This document shows positions 42,612 through 51,410 of a stretch of DNA of 64,000 nt, piece by piece. Origin of the DNA: Streptomyces sp. NBC_01549. GTDB taxonomy: Bacteria > Actinomycetota > Actinomycetes > Streptomycetales > Streptomycetaceae. Numbering within the stretch: position 1 is the first letter of the stretch; each line of letters opens with the position of its first letter. Where the stretch lies: the NCBI RefSeq assembly GCF_026339955.1, contig NZ_JAPEPW010000001.1, forward strand, positions 2,316,001-2,380,000, written 5' to 3'. The position numbers were made by a program, and so were the translations under genes. Below the pieces are notes generated by a model, which worked only from the letters and a program-made list of their open reading frames with translations, made no database searches and was not told the origin of the DNA.

Positions 42612-42713
42612 CCTTCAGGGGCGCGGGGAACCGCACGCCCAGCCCCCACCCACCCGCAGCCGAAAAAACACCGGGGGTATGAGGGGCGAAGCCCCCATAC
42701 CCCCTACGCACCC
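42612..42713. repeat. Streptomyces dispersed intergenic repeat with hairpin
   Basis: gccttcaggggcgcggggaac followed by cagcccccacc is a well-known module of the dispersed Streptomyces intergenic repeat. It sits between hemD and hemB on the same strand. Confidence 0.65.
42673..42704. terminator. Hairpin after hemD
   Basis: gggggtatgaggggc and gcccccataccccc pair almost completely around gaa. It lies 20 nt from the hemD stop. Confidence 0.7.
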
Positions 42714-42723
42714 CTGCGCACCC

Positions 42724-44445
42724 TTACGTCGTACGACGCCTCCGCCCCCCCGGCCGACGCTCACTCGGCCGAGTAACCGGATCCCCCGCCTCCGCGGCGG
42801 CGGCCCTCCGCCGGAGACCGAAGTCCGCCAACGCCTCGGCCAGCTTGTGCACGGACGGCTCCGGAGCCATCACGTCGACCCGCAGCCCGTGCTCCTCCGC
42901 CGTCTTGGCGGTGGCCGGACCGATACAGGCGATCACCGTCACGTTGTGCGGCTTGCCCGCGATGCCCACGAGATTCCGTACCGTCGAGGACGACGTGAAG
43001 AGTACGGCGTCGAAGCCGCCTCCCTTGATCGCCTCCCGCGTCTCCGCCGGCGGCGGCGAGGCGCGCACGGTCCGGTAGGCCGTGACGTCGTCGACCTCCC
43101 AGCCCAGCTCGATGAGCCCCGCGACCAGCGTCTCGGTGGCGATGTCGGCACGCGGCAGGAACACCCGGTCGATCGGGTCGAACACCGGGTCGTACGGCGG
43201 CCAGTCCTCCAGAAGCCCCACGGCCGACTGCTCACCGCTCGGCATCAGGTCCGGCTTCACGCCGAAGGCGACCAGCGCCTTCGCCGTCTGCTCCCCCACC
43301 GCGGCGACCTTGATCCCCGCGAAGGCCCGGGCGTCGAGCCCGTACTCCTCGAACTTCTCCCGCACGGCCTTGACCGCGTTCACGGACGTGAAGGCGATCC
43401 ACTCGTAGCGGCCCGTCACCAGGCCCTTGACCGCGCGCTCCATCTGCTGCGGCGTCCGCGGCGGCTCGACGGCGATCGTCGGCACCTCGTGCGGCACAGC
43501 GCCGTAGGAACGCAGTTGGTCGGAGAGCGAGACCGCCTGCTCCTTCGTCCGCGGCACGAGCACCTTCCAGCCGAACAGCGGCTTGGACTCGAACCACGAG
43601 AGCTGCTCACGCTGAGCCGCGGCGGAACGCTCACCGACCACGGCTATCACCGGGCGCCCACCGTCCGGGGACGGCAGCACCTTCGCCTGCTTCAGGGTCT
43701 GGGCGATCGTCCCGAGCGTGGCCGACCAGGTCCGCTGACGCGTCGTCGTACCGGCGATCGTCACCGTCATCGGCGTGTCCGGCTTGCGGCCGGCCGCGAC
43801 CAGCTCACCCGCGGCGGCGGCCACGGAGTCCAGCGTCGACGAGACGACCACCGTCCCGTCCGACGCGCCGACCTCGGTCCAGCACCGGTCGGAGGCCGTG
43901 CGCGCGTCGACGATCCGCACGTCGGCGCCCTGCGCGTCACGCAGCGGCACACCGGCGTACGCGGGCACGCCCACGGCCGCGGCGACGCCCGGCACGACTT
44001 CGAACGGCACGCCGGCGGCGGCGCAGGCCAGCATCTCCTCGGCGGCGTACGTGTCGAGCCCGGGGTCACCGGAGACCGCACGCACGACCCGCTTGCCGCC
44101 CCGCGCGGCCTCCATGACAAGATTGGCAGCGCCCCTCAACGCGGGGTCACCAGCGGTCGTTGACACGGCGTCAACAACCGCTAGTTGAGGCGTGCCTGTG
44201 CTCGGATACGTACTGGAAGACGTGCCCAAAGGCGTCCCCCCGTCCGTATCCGTACTCATTACGGCGACGCCTTGTCTGGCGTGGACGCGGACCATGTCGA
44301 GTACCTCGTACTCGGCGACGAGAACGTCCGCGTTCGCCAGCGCCTCGACGGCGCGCAGTGTCAGTAGTCCCGGATCTCCGGGTCCGGCACCGAGGAAGGT
44401 GACGTGCCCGTGTTCGGGACCGGCGGGAAGGGTGGTGGGGCTCAA
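42724..44445 (-). CDS. hemD: Bifunctional uroporphyrinogen-III C-methyltransferase / uroporphyrinogen-III synthase
   Basis: 573 aa. Residues 15-260 are the SAM-dependent methyltransferase (SUMT/CobA type): FLGAGPGDPGLLTLRAVEAL, VRAVSGDPGLDTYAAEEML, FEVVPGVAAAVGVPAYAGVPL, and TVTIAGTTTRQRTW. Residues 300-540 are uroporphyrinogen-III synthase: GWKVLVPRTKEQAVSLSDQLRSYGA, WIAFTSVNAVKAV, VAAVGEQTAKALV, LFTSSSTVRNLVGIAG. The fusion provides both ring closure to uroporphyrinogen III and the first methylations for sirohaem and cobalamin. A Thr/Ser-rich insertion (about residues 65-85) is unusual. Overlaps hemC by 4 nt. Confidence 0.95.
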   Translation of the reverse strand: MSPTTLPAGPEHGHVTFLGAGPGDPGLLTLRAVEALANADVLVAEYEVLDMVRVHARQGVAVMSTDTDGGTPLGTSSSTYPSTGTPQLAVVDAVSTTAGDPALRGAANLVMEAARGGKRVVRAVSGDPGLDTYAAEEMLACAAAGVPFEVVPGVAAAVGVPAYAGVPLRDAQGADVRIVDARTASDRCWTEVGASDGTVVVSSTLDSVAAAAGELVAAGRKPDTPMTVTIAGTTTRQRTWSATLGTIAQTLKQAKVLPSPDGGRPVIAVVGERSAAAQREQLSWFESKPLFGWKVLVPRTKEQAVSLSDQLRSYGAVPHEVPTIAVEPPRTPQQMERAVKGLVTGRYEWIAFTSVNAVKAVREKFEEYGLDARAFAGIKVAAVGEQTAKALVAFGVKPDLMPSGEQSAVGLLEDWPPYDPVFDPIDRVFLPRADIATETLVAGLIELGWEVDDVTAYRTVRASPPPAETREAIKGGGFDAVLFTSSSTVRNLVGIAGKPHNVTVIACIGPATAKTAEEHGLRVDVMAPEPSVHKLAEALADFGLRRRAAAAEAGDPVTRPSERRPGGRRRRTT

Positions 44446-45464
44446 TGTGCTCGCTCCCCCATCAGACCGGCCGCGCCCTTGGCAAGCATCTCGGCGGCGA
44501 GTTCACGGCCGAGCGCCATTGCTTGGTCATGTGTCTCGGGCACGGGACCGGTGGTGGACAGCTGCACCAGCGTCGTGCCGTCGGTCGTGCCGACGACGCC
44601 GCGCAGGCGCATCTCCTTGACAATCTGCCCGTCGGCCAAAAGGTCGGCGAGAGCACCCACGGGTGCGCTGCAGCCGGCCTCCAGGGCGGCGAGCAGGGAC
44701 CGCTCGGCGGTCACGGCGGCCCGGGTGAACGGGTCGTCGAGTTCGCCGAGCACGGCGACGAGATCCGCGTTGTCCGCGGCACACTCGATCGCCAGGGCCC
44801 CCTGGCCGGGGGCGGGCAAAACGGTGTCGACGGACAGGAAGTCCGTCACGTCCTCTATCCGCCCCAGGCGGCCGAGGCCGGCGGCGGCGAGCACGACGGC
44901 GTCGAGCTCCCCGCTGCGCACGTATCCGATCCGCGTATCGACGTTCCCACGGATCGGGACCGTCTCGATCGTCATCCCGTGGTCGCGGGCGTACGCGTTC
45001 AGCTGGGCCATCCGGCGCGGCGAACCGGTGCCGACGCGCGCGCCGTCCGGAAGCTCCTCGAAGCGCAGCCCGTCGCGGGCGACGAGGACGTCACGCGGGT
45101 CCTCGCGCAGCGGCACGGCGGCCAGCACGAGCTCGTCGGGCTGCCCGGTCGGCAGGTCCTTGAGCGAGTGCACGGCGAAGTCGATCTCGCCGAGCAGCAG
45201 CGCCTCGCGCAGCGCGGTGACGAAGACGCCCGTGCCGCCGATCTGGGCAAGGTGCTCACGGGAGGTGTCGCCGTACGTCGTGATCTCCACGAGCTCGACG
45301 GGCCTGCCGGTCACCTGGCTCACGGCCTTCGCCACCAGCCCGGACTGGGCCATGGCGAGCTTGCTGCGCCTGGTCCCCAGCCTCAGTGCGGCCTTCTCAT
45401 CTGGTCGCCCCTGGGGCGCTCCAGCCTGCCCCTGCGGCGCACGTGGCTCACGTGGCTCACTCAT
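44442..45464 (-). CDS. hemC: Porphobilinogen deaminase (hydroxymethylbilane synthase)
   Basis: 340 aa. LRLGTRRSKLAMAQSGLVA at the N-terminus; FAVHSLKDLPTG; GTGSPRRMAQL; and LEAGCSAPVGALA, whose Cys attaches the dipyrromethane cofactor. Polymerises four porphobilinogens to hydroxymethylbilane. Overlaps hemA (upstream) and hemD (downstream) by 4 nt each, so translation is coupled. Confidence 0.96.
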   Translation of the reverse strand: MSEPREPRAPQGQAGAPQGRPDEKAALRLGTRRSKLAMAQSGLVAKAVSQVTGRPVELVEITTYGDTSREHLAQIGGTGVFVTALREALLLGEIDFAVHSLKDLPTGQPDELVLAAVPLREDPRDVLVARDGLRFEELPDGARVGTGSPRRMAQLNAYARDHGMTIETVPIRGNVDTRIGYVRSGELDAVVLAAAGLGRLGRIEDVTDFLSVDTVLPAPGQGALAIECAADNADLVAVLGELDDPFTRAAVTAERSLLAALEAGCSAPVGALADLLADGQIVKEMRLRGVVGTTDGTTLVQLSTTGPVPETHDQAMALGRELAAEMLAKGAAGLMGERAH

Positions 45465-47218
45465 GCTCGCCCTCGGTTCTTGGCGTTCTCGTTGTTGTTC
45501 TCGGCCCGCGAGATGGAGGCGACCGTCTCGGGGTCCAGGTCGAACAGGGTTCGCAGCGCGTCCGCGTACCCGGCGCCACCGGGTTCGGCGGCCAGTTGCT
45601 TGACCCGTACGGTCGGCGCGTGCAGCAGCTTGTCGACGACGCGCCGCACGGTCTGTGTGATCTCGCCCCGCTGCTTGTCGTCGAGGTCCGGCAGCCGCCC
45701 GTCCAGCCGCGCGATCTCGCTCGCGACGAGGTCGGCGGCCATGGTGCGCAGCGCCACGACGGTGGGGGTGATGTGGGCCGCCCGCTGGGCGGCGCTGAAC
45801 GCGGCCACCTCGTCGGAAACGATCCTTCGCACCTGGTCCACGTCCGCCGCCATCGGCGCGTCCGCGGACGCCTCGGCCAGCGACTCGATGTCGACGAGCC
45901 GCACGCCGAGCAGCCGGTGCACGGCCGCGTCGATGTCACGGGGCATGGCGAGGTCCAGCAGAGAGAGCACGGGCGCGGGCCGGGGGGCCTCGGCGACCGG
46001 TTCGGGCCTGCGGCGCTCGGGCACCCGGCCGACGGTGGCGACGGCCAGGACGAGTGCGGCGATGGCGTCGGCGTCGGCCTCCGGGTCGAGTACGGCAGCC
46101 CCGCGCGGGGCGCGGGCCGCGACATCGCCCTTGTCCACCCAGGCCGCGTGCTGCTCCAGCTCGGCGGCGCCCATCCCGGCCACGGCGGCCTCGCCGAGCA
46201 CGGAGAAGCCGGCCGTGCCCTGCACGGCGGACAGGTCGAGCGGGCAGTCGTCGTCGGTGCCGACGCTCGTGGGAGCGAGCTGCGCCGGGTCGCCCACGGC
46301 CGCGGACGACGCCGTACGGCCGAAGTCGGCACCCCGCGCGGCGGGCTTCGCCGTGACCACGGGCTCTCCCGTACGTCCTTCCACGGCCGCCGCGACCGAC
46401 TCGGCCGTCAGGACGAGCCCGGTGGCGCCGGTGCACGAGATGGCGATGTCGGCACGTGTCAGCTCGACCGGCACCGAATCCATCGGTACCGCGCGGGCCA
46501 GCACGTCCGTGCCGCCGCCCTCGTTCTCGTTGAGGATCTGGGCGAGCCGCTCCGCACGGTCCGGCGTGCGGTTGGCGATGACGATCTCGGACACTCCGGC
46601 GCGCGCGAGTGTCGCCGCGGCCAGCGACGACATCGAGCCCGCGCCGATGACGAGGGCCTTCTTGCCCTTGGCCCACACGTCGACGGCGGTGCCGCCCGAC
46701 AACTGCTGGAGGCCGAAGGTGACGAGGGACTGCCCGGCCCGGTCGATGCCGGTCTCGTAGTGCGCACGCTTGCCGACCCGCAGCGACTGCTGGAACAGGT
46801 CGTTCAGCAGCCGGCCCGCGGTGTGCTGCTCCTGCGCGGTGGCGAGCGTGTCCTTGATCTGGCCGAGGATCTGGCCCTCGCCCACGACCATCGAGTCGAG
46901 GCCGCAGGCCACCGAGAAGAGGTGGTGGACGGCCCGGTCCTCGTAGTGCACGTAGAGGTGGGGGGTGAGCTCGTCGAGGCCGACCCCGCTGTGCTGGGCG
47001 AGCAGCGTGGACAGCTCGGCGACGCCCGCGTGGAACTTGTCCACGTCGGCGTACAGCTCGATGCGGTTGCATGTGGCGAGCAGCGTGGCCTCGGCGGCCG
47101 GCTCGGCGGCGACCGTGTCCTGCAGCAGCTTGACCTGGGCGTCCGCGTTCAGCGTGGCCCGCTCCAGGACGCTGACCGGGGCGCTGCGGTGGCTCAGCCC
47201 GACGACGAGGAGACTCAT
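45461..47218 (-). CDS. hemA: Glutamyl-tRNA reductase
   Basis: 585 aa, longer than the usual 420-450. LLVVGLSHRSAPVSVLERA at the start; LLATCNRIELYADVDKFH with the catalytic Cys; GEGQILGQIKDTLATAQE; and the NADPH-binding ALVIGAGSMSSLAAATLARAG. Extra length comes from an Ala/Gly-rich insertion (about residues 280-400, after DIAISCTGATG). Reduces glutamyl-tRNA to glutamate-1-semialdehyde, the first step of the C5 pathway to haem. Overlaps rex by 4 nt. Confidence 0.96.
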   Translation of the reverse strand: MSLLVVGLSHRSAPVSVLERATLNADAQVKLLQDTVAAEPAAEATLLATCNRIELYADVDKFHAGVAELSTLLAQHSGVGLDELTPHLYVHYEDRAVHHLFSVACGLDSMVVGEGQILGQIKDTLATAQEQHTAGRLLNDLFQQSLRVGKRAHYETGIDRAGQSLVTFGLQQLSGGTAVDVWAKGKKALVIGAGSMSSLAAATLARAGVSEIVIANRTPDRAERLAQILNENEGGGTDVLARAVPMDSVPVELTRADIAISCTGATGLVLTAESVAAAVEGRTGEPVVTAKPAARGADFGRTASSAAVGDPAQLAPTSVGTDDDCPLDLSAVQGTAGFSVLGEAAVAGMGAAELEQHAAWVDKGDVAARAPRGAAVLDPEADADAIAALVLAVATVGRVPERRRPEPVAEAPRPAPVLSLLDLAMPRDIDAAVHRLLGVRLVDIESLAEASADAPMAADVDQVRRIVSDEVAAFSAAQRAAHITPTVVALRTMAADLVASEIARLDGRLPDLDDKQRGEITQTVRRVVDKLLHAPTVRVKQLAAEPGGAGYADALRTLFDLDPETVASISRAENNNENAKNRGRA

Positions 47219-47979
47219 GCCGGCATCACGGCGGGGACGTCCCCGTCAGGCCCTTTGCCGTTGTTCTCCTGGGCGGCCTGGGCCACGGCGGCGGCACCGG
47301 CCTGGGCCTCGGCCTCCTCGCCGGCCTTGCGCTGCTCGTGGAAGGCGAGGATCTGCAGCTCGATGGAGAGATCGACCTTGCGTACGTCGACGCCGTCCGG
47401 GACGGACAGGACGGTCGGCGCGAAGTTGAGGATGGAGGTGACTCCGGCCGCGACCAGGCGGTCGCAGACCTGCTGGGCCACGCCCGGCGGGGTGGTGATG
47501 ACGCCGATGGAGACGCCGTTCTCGTCGATGATCTTCTCGAGGCCGTCGCTGTGCTGCACGGCGATCCCGGCGACCTGCTTTCCGGCCATCTCGGGATCGG
47601 CGTCGATCAGCGCGGCGACCCGGAAACCACGGGAGGCGAACCCGCCGTAGTTGGCCAGTGCGGCGCCGAGGTTACCGATACCGACGATCACTACCGGCCA
47701 GTCCTGGGTCAGGCCCAGCTCACGGGAGATCTGGTACACGAGATACTCGACGTCGTATCCCACACCACGCGTCCCGTAGGAACCGAGGTAGGAGAAGTCC
47801 TTGCGCAGCTTCGCGGAGTTGACCCCCGCCGCAGCCGCGAGCTCCTCGGAGGAGACGGTGGGTACCGAGCGCTCCGACAGTGCGGTGAGGGCTCGGAGGT
47901 ACAGCGGAAGCCGGGCGACGGTGGCCTCGGGAATCCCTCGGCTGCGGGTCGCCGGTCGGTGAGTTCGGCCAGTTGCCAC
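47215..47979 (-). CDS. rex: Redox-sensing transcriptional repressor Rex
   Basis: 254 aa from GTG 47979 (AGGAG site 6 nt upstream), matching the known start MATGRxHRPATRSRGIPE of the Streptomyces coelicolor protein. Winged-helix DNA-binding part (SSEELAAAAGVNSAKLRKDFSYLGSYGTRGVGY) is followed by a Rossmann fold (VVIVGIGNLGAALANYGGF) that binds NAD(H). High NADH releases it from DNA. It probably represses its own operon through the site at 48056-48073, tying haem supply to redox state. The C-terminal tail is Ala/Glu-rich and variable. Confidence 0.96.
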   Translation of the reverse strand: MATGRTHRPATRSRGIPEATVARLPLYLRALTALSERSVPTVSSEELAAAAGVNSAKLRKDFSYLGSYGTRGVGYDVEYLVYQISRELGLTQDWPVVIVGIGNLGAALANYGGFASRGFRVAALIDADPEMAGKQVAGIAVQHSDGLEKIIDENGVSIGVITTPPGVAQQVCDRLVAAGVTSILNFAPTVLSVPDGVDVRKVDLSIELQILAFHEQRKAGEEAEAQAGAAAVAQAAQENNGKGPDGDVPAVMPA

Positions 47980-48055
47980 GGTGCTCCTGCGGGTAGCGCG
48001 GGGCTGCAGGCGGTCACACGTACCTAGACCGCCCCGTCGAATGCAGGCTATGTCT

Positions 48056-48073
48056 TTGTGAACGCGTGCACAA
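48056..48073. promoter_or_regulatory. Rex operator (ROP) upstream of rex-hemACDB
   Basis: The 18-nt sequence ttgtgaacgcgtgcacaa matches the Rex consensus TTGTGAA-N4-TTCACAA with a single deviation in the right half. It lies 77 nt upstream of the rex start codon, suitable for autorepression. Confidence 0.85.
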
Positions 48074-48341
48074 AGATGGTGTCCGATTTGCCCGGGCAAC
48101 GTGACGGGGGTCACGCGCTCTCGGCGCGCCTGTGTGGAACCGGCGCGCGCACGACTTCGTTCCGCACCTGAAGGGGGCAAAACCGCACACTCTCCTCAAC
48201 GAATCCCGCCCCCGAGACCAATCGCCGTCGATCCTAGGCGACTTTCCGGACCCGCTGGACTCACGGGTCAGGACGGAGTCCGGACCCGATAACGGCACAA
48301 TCCGGGCGGAGCGCCGCGCCTCGCCGCGCCAGGCGGCGCCG

Positions 48342-48641
48342 CTACGGAGCGAGGGCTTTGCGCAGTCGCGCCTCGTCCACACGCCAGAAGGTGTGCTGCG
48401 CCCCGTCCACCAGCACCACGGGGATCTGCTCCCAGTAGGCACGGTGCAGCTCTTCATCCTCGGTGATGTCCTTGTGCTCCCAGGGGACCCCGAGATCCCC
48501 ACACACCTTCTCCACCACTTCTTGTGCGTCATCACACAGATGACAACCAGGCTTCCTGATGAGCGTGACCAGCCGCTCCGAGGGCGCCTTCTGCGTCGTA
48601 CGGCGCTCACCGCGCCGGAACATGGAACTCATACGGGTCAT
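48342..48641 (-). CDS. Glutaredoxin-like protein
   Basis: 99 aa from ATG 48641; ATG 48632 is equally possible and better spaced from GGAG. A thioredoxin fold: RLVTLIRKPGCHLCDDAQEVV with CHLC active site (C-x-x-C), then VPWEHKDITEDEELHRAYWEQIPVVLVDGAQHTFWRVD with cis-Pro in IPVV. Probable dithiol reductase. The gene's position just upstream of rex on the same strand is conserved in Streptomyces. Confidence 0.88.
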   Translation of the reverse strand: MTRMSSMFRRGERRTTQKAPSERLVTLIRKPGCHLCDDAQEVVEKVCGDLGVPWEHKDITEDEELHRAYWEQIPVVLVDGAQHTFWRVDEARLRKALAP

Positions 48642-48769
48642 TCTCCCGCCACCCGCGCGACGCCGACGTGCCGGTCGGACGACTTCTTTAACGGCTCGGT
48701 CGCGGAGAGTTCACAGCATCGAATCCTCTCGACTCCGGAAGCTCCGAACAAACTGGCTATGCTCACGAC

Positions 48770-49720
48770 ATGGCCGCTCTCGGATGGCTCACTCCCCGTA
48801 GGCGCTCCGCCACCGCGCGGAGCGTGTTGGCAGGCGAGGCCTCGGCGGAGGCAGCGCGCAAGTCCTCCCAGGAACTGGAGGAACTAGCCCACGACGCCGC
48901 GCCCGGCGCCGACGCGCCCGACCGGGAACCAGAGTTCCCGGTCCTCGGCGACGAGAAGGCCGCGGCCTTCTTCGACCTCGACAACACCGTGATGCAAGGC
49001 GCCGCCCTCTTCCACTTCGGCCGGGGCCTGTACAAACGGAAGTTCTTCGAGACCCGCGACCTCGCCCGATTCGCCTGGCAACAGGCGTGGTTCAGGCTGG
49101 CCGGTATCGAGGACCCGGAACACATGCAGGACGCCCGTGACTCGGCGCTCTCGATCGTCAAAGGCCACCGTGTCGCGGAGCTGATGTCGATCGGCGAGGA
49201 GATCTACGACGAGTACATGGCCGAACGCATCTGGCCCGGCACCCGCGCCCTCGCCCAGGCCCACCTGGACGCGGGCCAGAAGGTCTGGCTGGTCACGGCG
49301 GCCCCCGTGGAGATCGCCACGGTGATCGCCCGCCGGCTGGGCCTGACCGGGGCGCTGGGCACGGTCGCGGAGTCGGTGGACGGCGTCTACACGGGCAAGC
49401 TGGTGGGCGAGCCGCTGCACGGCCCGGCGAAGGCGGAAGCCGTCCGCGCGCTGGCCGCCGCCGAGGGGCTCGACCTCTCGCGCTGCGCCGCCTACAGCGA
49501 CTCCCACAACGACATCCCCATGCTGTCCCTGGTCGGCCACCCCTACGCGATCAACCCGGACGCGAAACTCCGCAAGCACGCCCGTACGTTCGAGTGGCGT
49601 CTGCGTGACTACCGCACGGCCCGCAAGGCCGCGAAGGTCGGCATCCCCGCCGCGGCCGGCGTCGGCGCCGTGGCCGGCGGCACAGCCGCCGCCATCGCCC
49701 TCCACCGCCGCCGCCGCTGA
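48770..49720 (+). CDS. HAD-IB family phosphatase (SerB-like)
   Basis: 316 aa. [23 protein letters not shown] carries the DxDxT/V nucleophile motif (DLDNT); [20 protein letters not shown] is motif II region; [11 protein letters not shown] contains motif III Lys; [26 protein letters not shown] is motif IV. The C-terminus has a hydrophobic Gly/Ala-rich stretch ([21 protein letters not shown]) that may anchor it to the membrane. Such enzymes hydrolyse phosphoserine or related phosphates, or in Actinobacteria lysophospholipid phosphates. Substrate uncertain. Confidence 0.9.
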   Translation: MAALGWLTPRRRSATARSVLAGEASAEAARKSSQELEELAHDAAPGADAPDREPEFPVLGDEKAAAFFDLDNTVMQGAALFHFGRGLYKRKFFETRDLARFAWQQAWFRLAGIEDPEHMQDARDSALSIVKGHRVAELMSIGEEIYDEYMAERIWPGTRALAQAHLDAGQKVWLVTAAPVEIATVIARRLGLTGALGTVAESVDGVYTGKLVGEPLHGPAKAEAVRALAAAEGLDLSRCAAYSDSHNDIPMLSLVGHPYAINPDAKLRKHARTFEWRLRDYRTARKAAKVGIPAAAGVGAVAGGTAAAIALHRRRR

Positions 49721-50374
49721 CCATCCCCCGGGTGCCGCACCCCGGCCAGCGGGGCTTCGCCCCCCCCCCATCCCCACCCACCCCGATCCGCCCGACTGAC
49801 GGCGGGCGGGGGCTTCGCCCCGCATCCCCCACCCACCCCGACTCGCTCGGCCGACGGCCGGTGGAGGCTTGGCGCGCAGTTCCTCGCGCCCCTAAAGGCC
49901 CCGGCCCGCATCCTTCAGCCCGTCCGGCGTTTGAGGACGAGGCCGTTCAGGCCGATGCGGGGGTCTGGGGGCGGCAGCCCCCGGCCGGGTCGAAGGGGCG
50001 GAGCCCCTGGGAATGGGACGGGTAGGGGCGGCGGGGGCGAGGGACACGGCCCAGGGCACCGCCCCGGACGTCGGCCAATCCCCTGTCCTACCCCCCTGAC
50101 CCCCCATCCAGTCACCTCACCCCCACACGGCCACAACACGCCCCGCACCCAGACGGAACCCGAACCCATCCGATCAACAAACGGTCACTGTCTGGCACTT
50201 GAATAGGCGTCAATCGGTTACAGAAGCGACGTAATCGACGATTTGAGCAACTCGGTGTAGCGCTGCCTGTACGAAGCGTTATTCTCCTCAGACGCAAACC
50301 GGTACCCCTCCGTCGCTACGACGGGTGAACGGTCCCGCACTGCACGTGATGGAAGCTCTGCCTCTGGGAGTCCC
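49721..50374. repeat. Streptomyces intergenic repeat cluster before bldN
   Basis: About 650 nt without a gene. It contains modules of the dispersed Streptomyces repeat: ggcttcgccccc runs (49750-49820), gcgcgcagttcctcgcgcc (about 49872), cccgtccggcgtttgaggac (about 49920), and gtctgggggcggcagcccc, then a pyrimidine-rich tract and the bldN promoter region. Two or three repeat copies lie next to each other. bldN is expected to be controlled here by BldD; no site was identified with confidence. Confidence 0.65.
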
Positions 50375-51154
50375 GTGTACTCACACGTCGGGGTTGACGC
50401 CTCGGGCCTGGCTACGCTGCGCGCAACGGTCCTGGACCGCTTGCGCGGCTTCGTCCCCACCGCGTACGCCGTCCCCGCCCTCGCCGCCGTCCCCGCGCCC
50501 CTCGGCCCTTGCTACGCCCTGGCCGAGGGCAGCGCGGCGGTCGGCAGACGAGGCCGCTCGGGCTCGGCCGCCACGCCCACCGCACGCCGCCCGGCCGCAG
50601 ACAGCGACAGCGCCCGGATGATGGACCTCGTGGAGCGCGCCCAGGCCGGCGAGGCCGACGCCTTCGGCCGCCTCTACGACCAGTACAGCGACACCGTGTA
50701 CCGCTACATCTACTACCGCGTCGGCGGCAAGGCGACCGCCGAGGACCTCACCAGCGAGACGTTCCTGCGCGCCCTGCGCCGCATCGGAACGTTCACCTGG
50801 CAGGGCCGAGACTTCGGCGCCTGGCTGGTCACCATCGCCCGCAACCTGGTCGCGGACCACTTCAAATCGAGCCGATTCCGACTCGAAGTGACCACCGGCG
50901 AAATGCTCGACGCGAACGAGGTCGAGCGCAGCCCCGAGGACTCCGTCCTGGAGTCACTGTCGAACGCGGCCCTGCTCGACGCCGTACGACGGCTCAATCC
51001 TCAGCAGCAGGAGTGCGTCACCCTGCGCTTCCTGCAAGGGCTCTCGGTCGCCGAGACCGCCCGGGTGATGGGCAAGAACGAGGGAGCGATCAAGACCCTC
51101 CAGTACCGAGCCGTCCGCACCCTGGCGCGACTCCTCCCGGACGACGCCCGCTGA
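50375..51154 (+). CDS. bldN: Developmental ECF sigma factor BldN
   Basis: 259 aa from GTG 50375. The N-terminal 85 or so residues are the unusual pro-sequence of BldN (MYSHVGVDASGLATLRATVL...), which is removed by proteolysis in Streptomyces coelicolor. Region 2: AFGRLYDQYSDTVYRYIYYRVGGKATAEDLTSETFLRALRRI; region 4: LLDAVRRLNPQQQECVTLRFLQGLSVAETARVMGKNEGAIKTLQYRAVRTL. Controls chaplin, rodlin and bldM genes for aerial growth. rsbN follows on the same strand; the intervening 256 nt have a probable sigma-BldN promoter. Confidence 0.97.
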   Translation: MYSHVGVDASGLATLRATVLDRLRGFVPTAYAVPALAAVPAPLGPCYALAEGSAAVGRRGRSGSAATPTARRPAADSDSARMMDLVERAQAGEADAFGRLYDQYSDTVYRYIYYRVGGKATAEDLTSETFLRALRRIGTFTWQGRDFGAWLVTIARNLVADHFKSSRFRLEVTTGEMLDANEVERSPEDSVLESLSNAALLDAVRRLNPQQQECVTLRFLQGLSVAETARVMGKNEGAIKTLQYRAVRTLARLLPDDAR

Positions 51155-51251
51155 AACCCGTACGAACGCCATAGCGATCCCGCACGCTCAGCGACGCCCA
51201 ACTCACCTTCCGTAAAGGTGCGTTGACTTCGCGGCCCGATCATCCATCGTC

Positions 51252-51280
51252 CGTAACCCAAGTGCCGCGACGCTCGTTGT
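51252..51280 (+). promoter_or_regulatory. Probable sigma-BldN promoter of rsbN
   Basis: cgtaac (51252-51257), 17-nt spacer, cgttgt (51275-51280). This agrees with the sigma-BldN consensus as I recall it (CGTAAC, about 16-17, CGTTG-like). It lies about 130 nt before the rsbN start, as expected for a sigma factor that induces its own inhibitor. Confidence 0.65.
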
Positions 51281-51410
51281 GCGGGATACAGGCTCCCTGT
51301 GGTCACGACCCGGCCACCGCCGATCACTCGATCGTGTGGATGCGCTCGGGGCGTGCAACCCTCAGGACCCCCTGGGGAGTCGACCGTCTTGACGAGAGGA
51401 GGTGCCGCCA

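Noticed and set aside
44445..47650. Long plus-strand frames across hemC, hemA and rex
   Set aside because: Shadow frames; the minus-strand genes have full family motifs.
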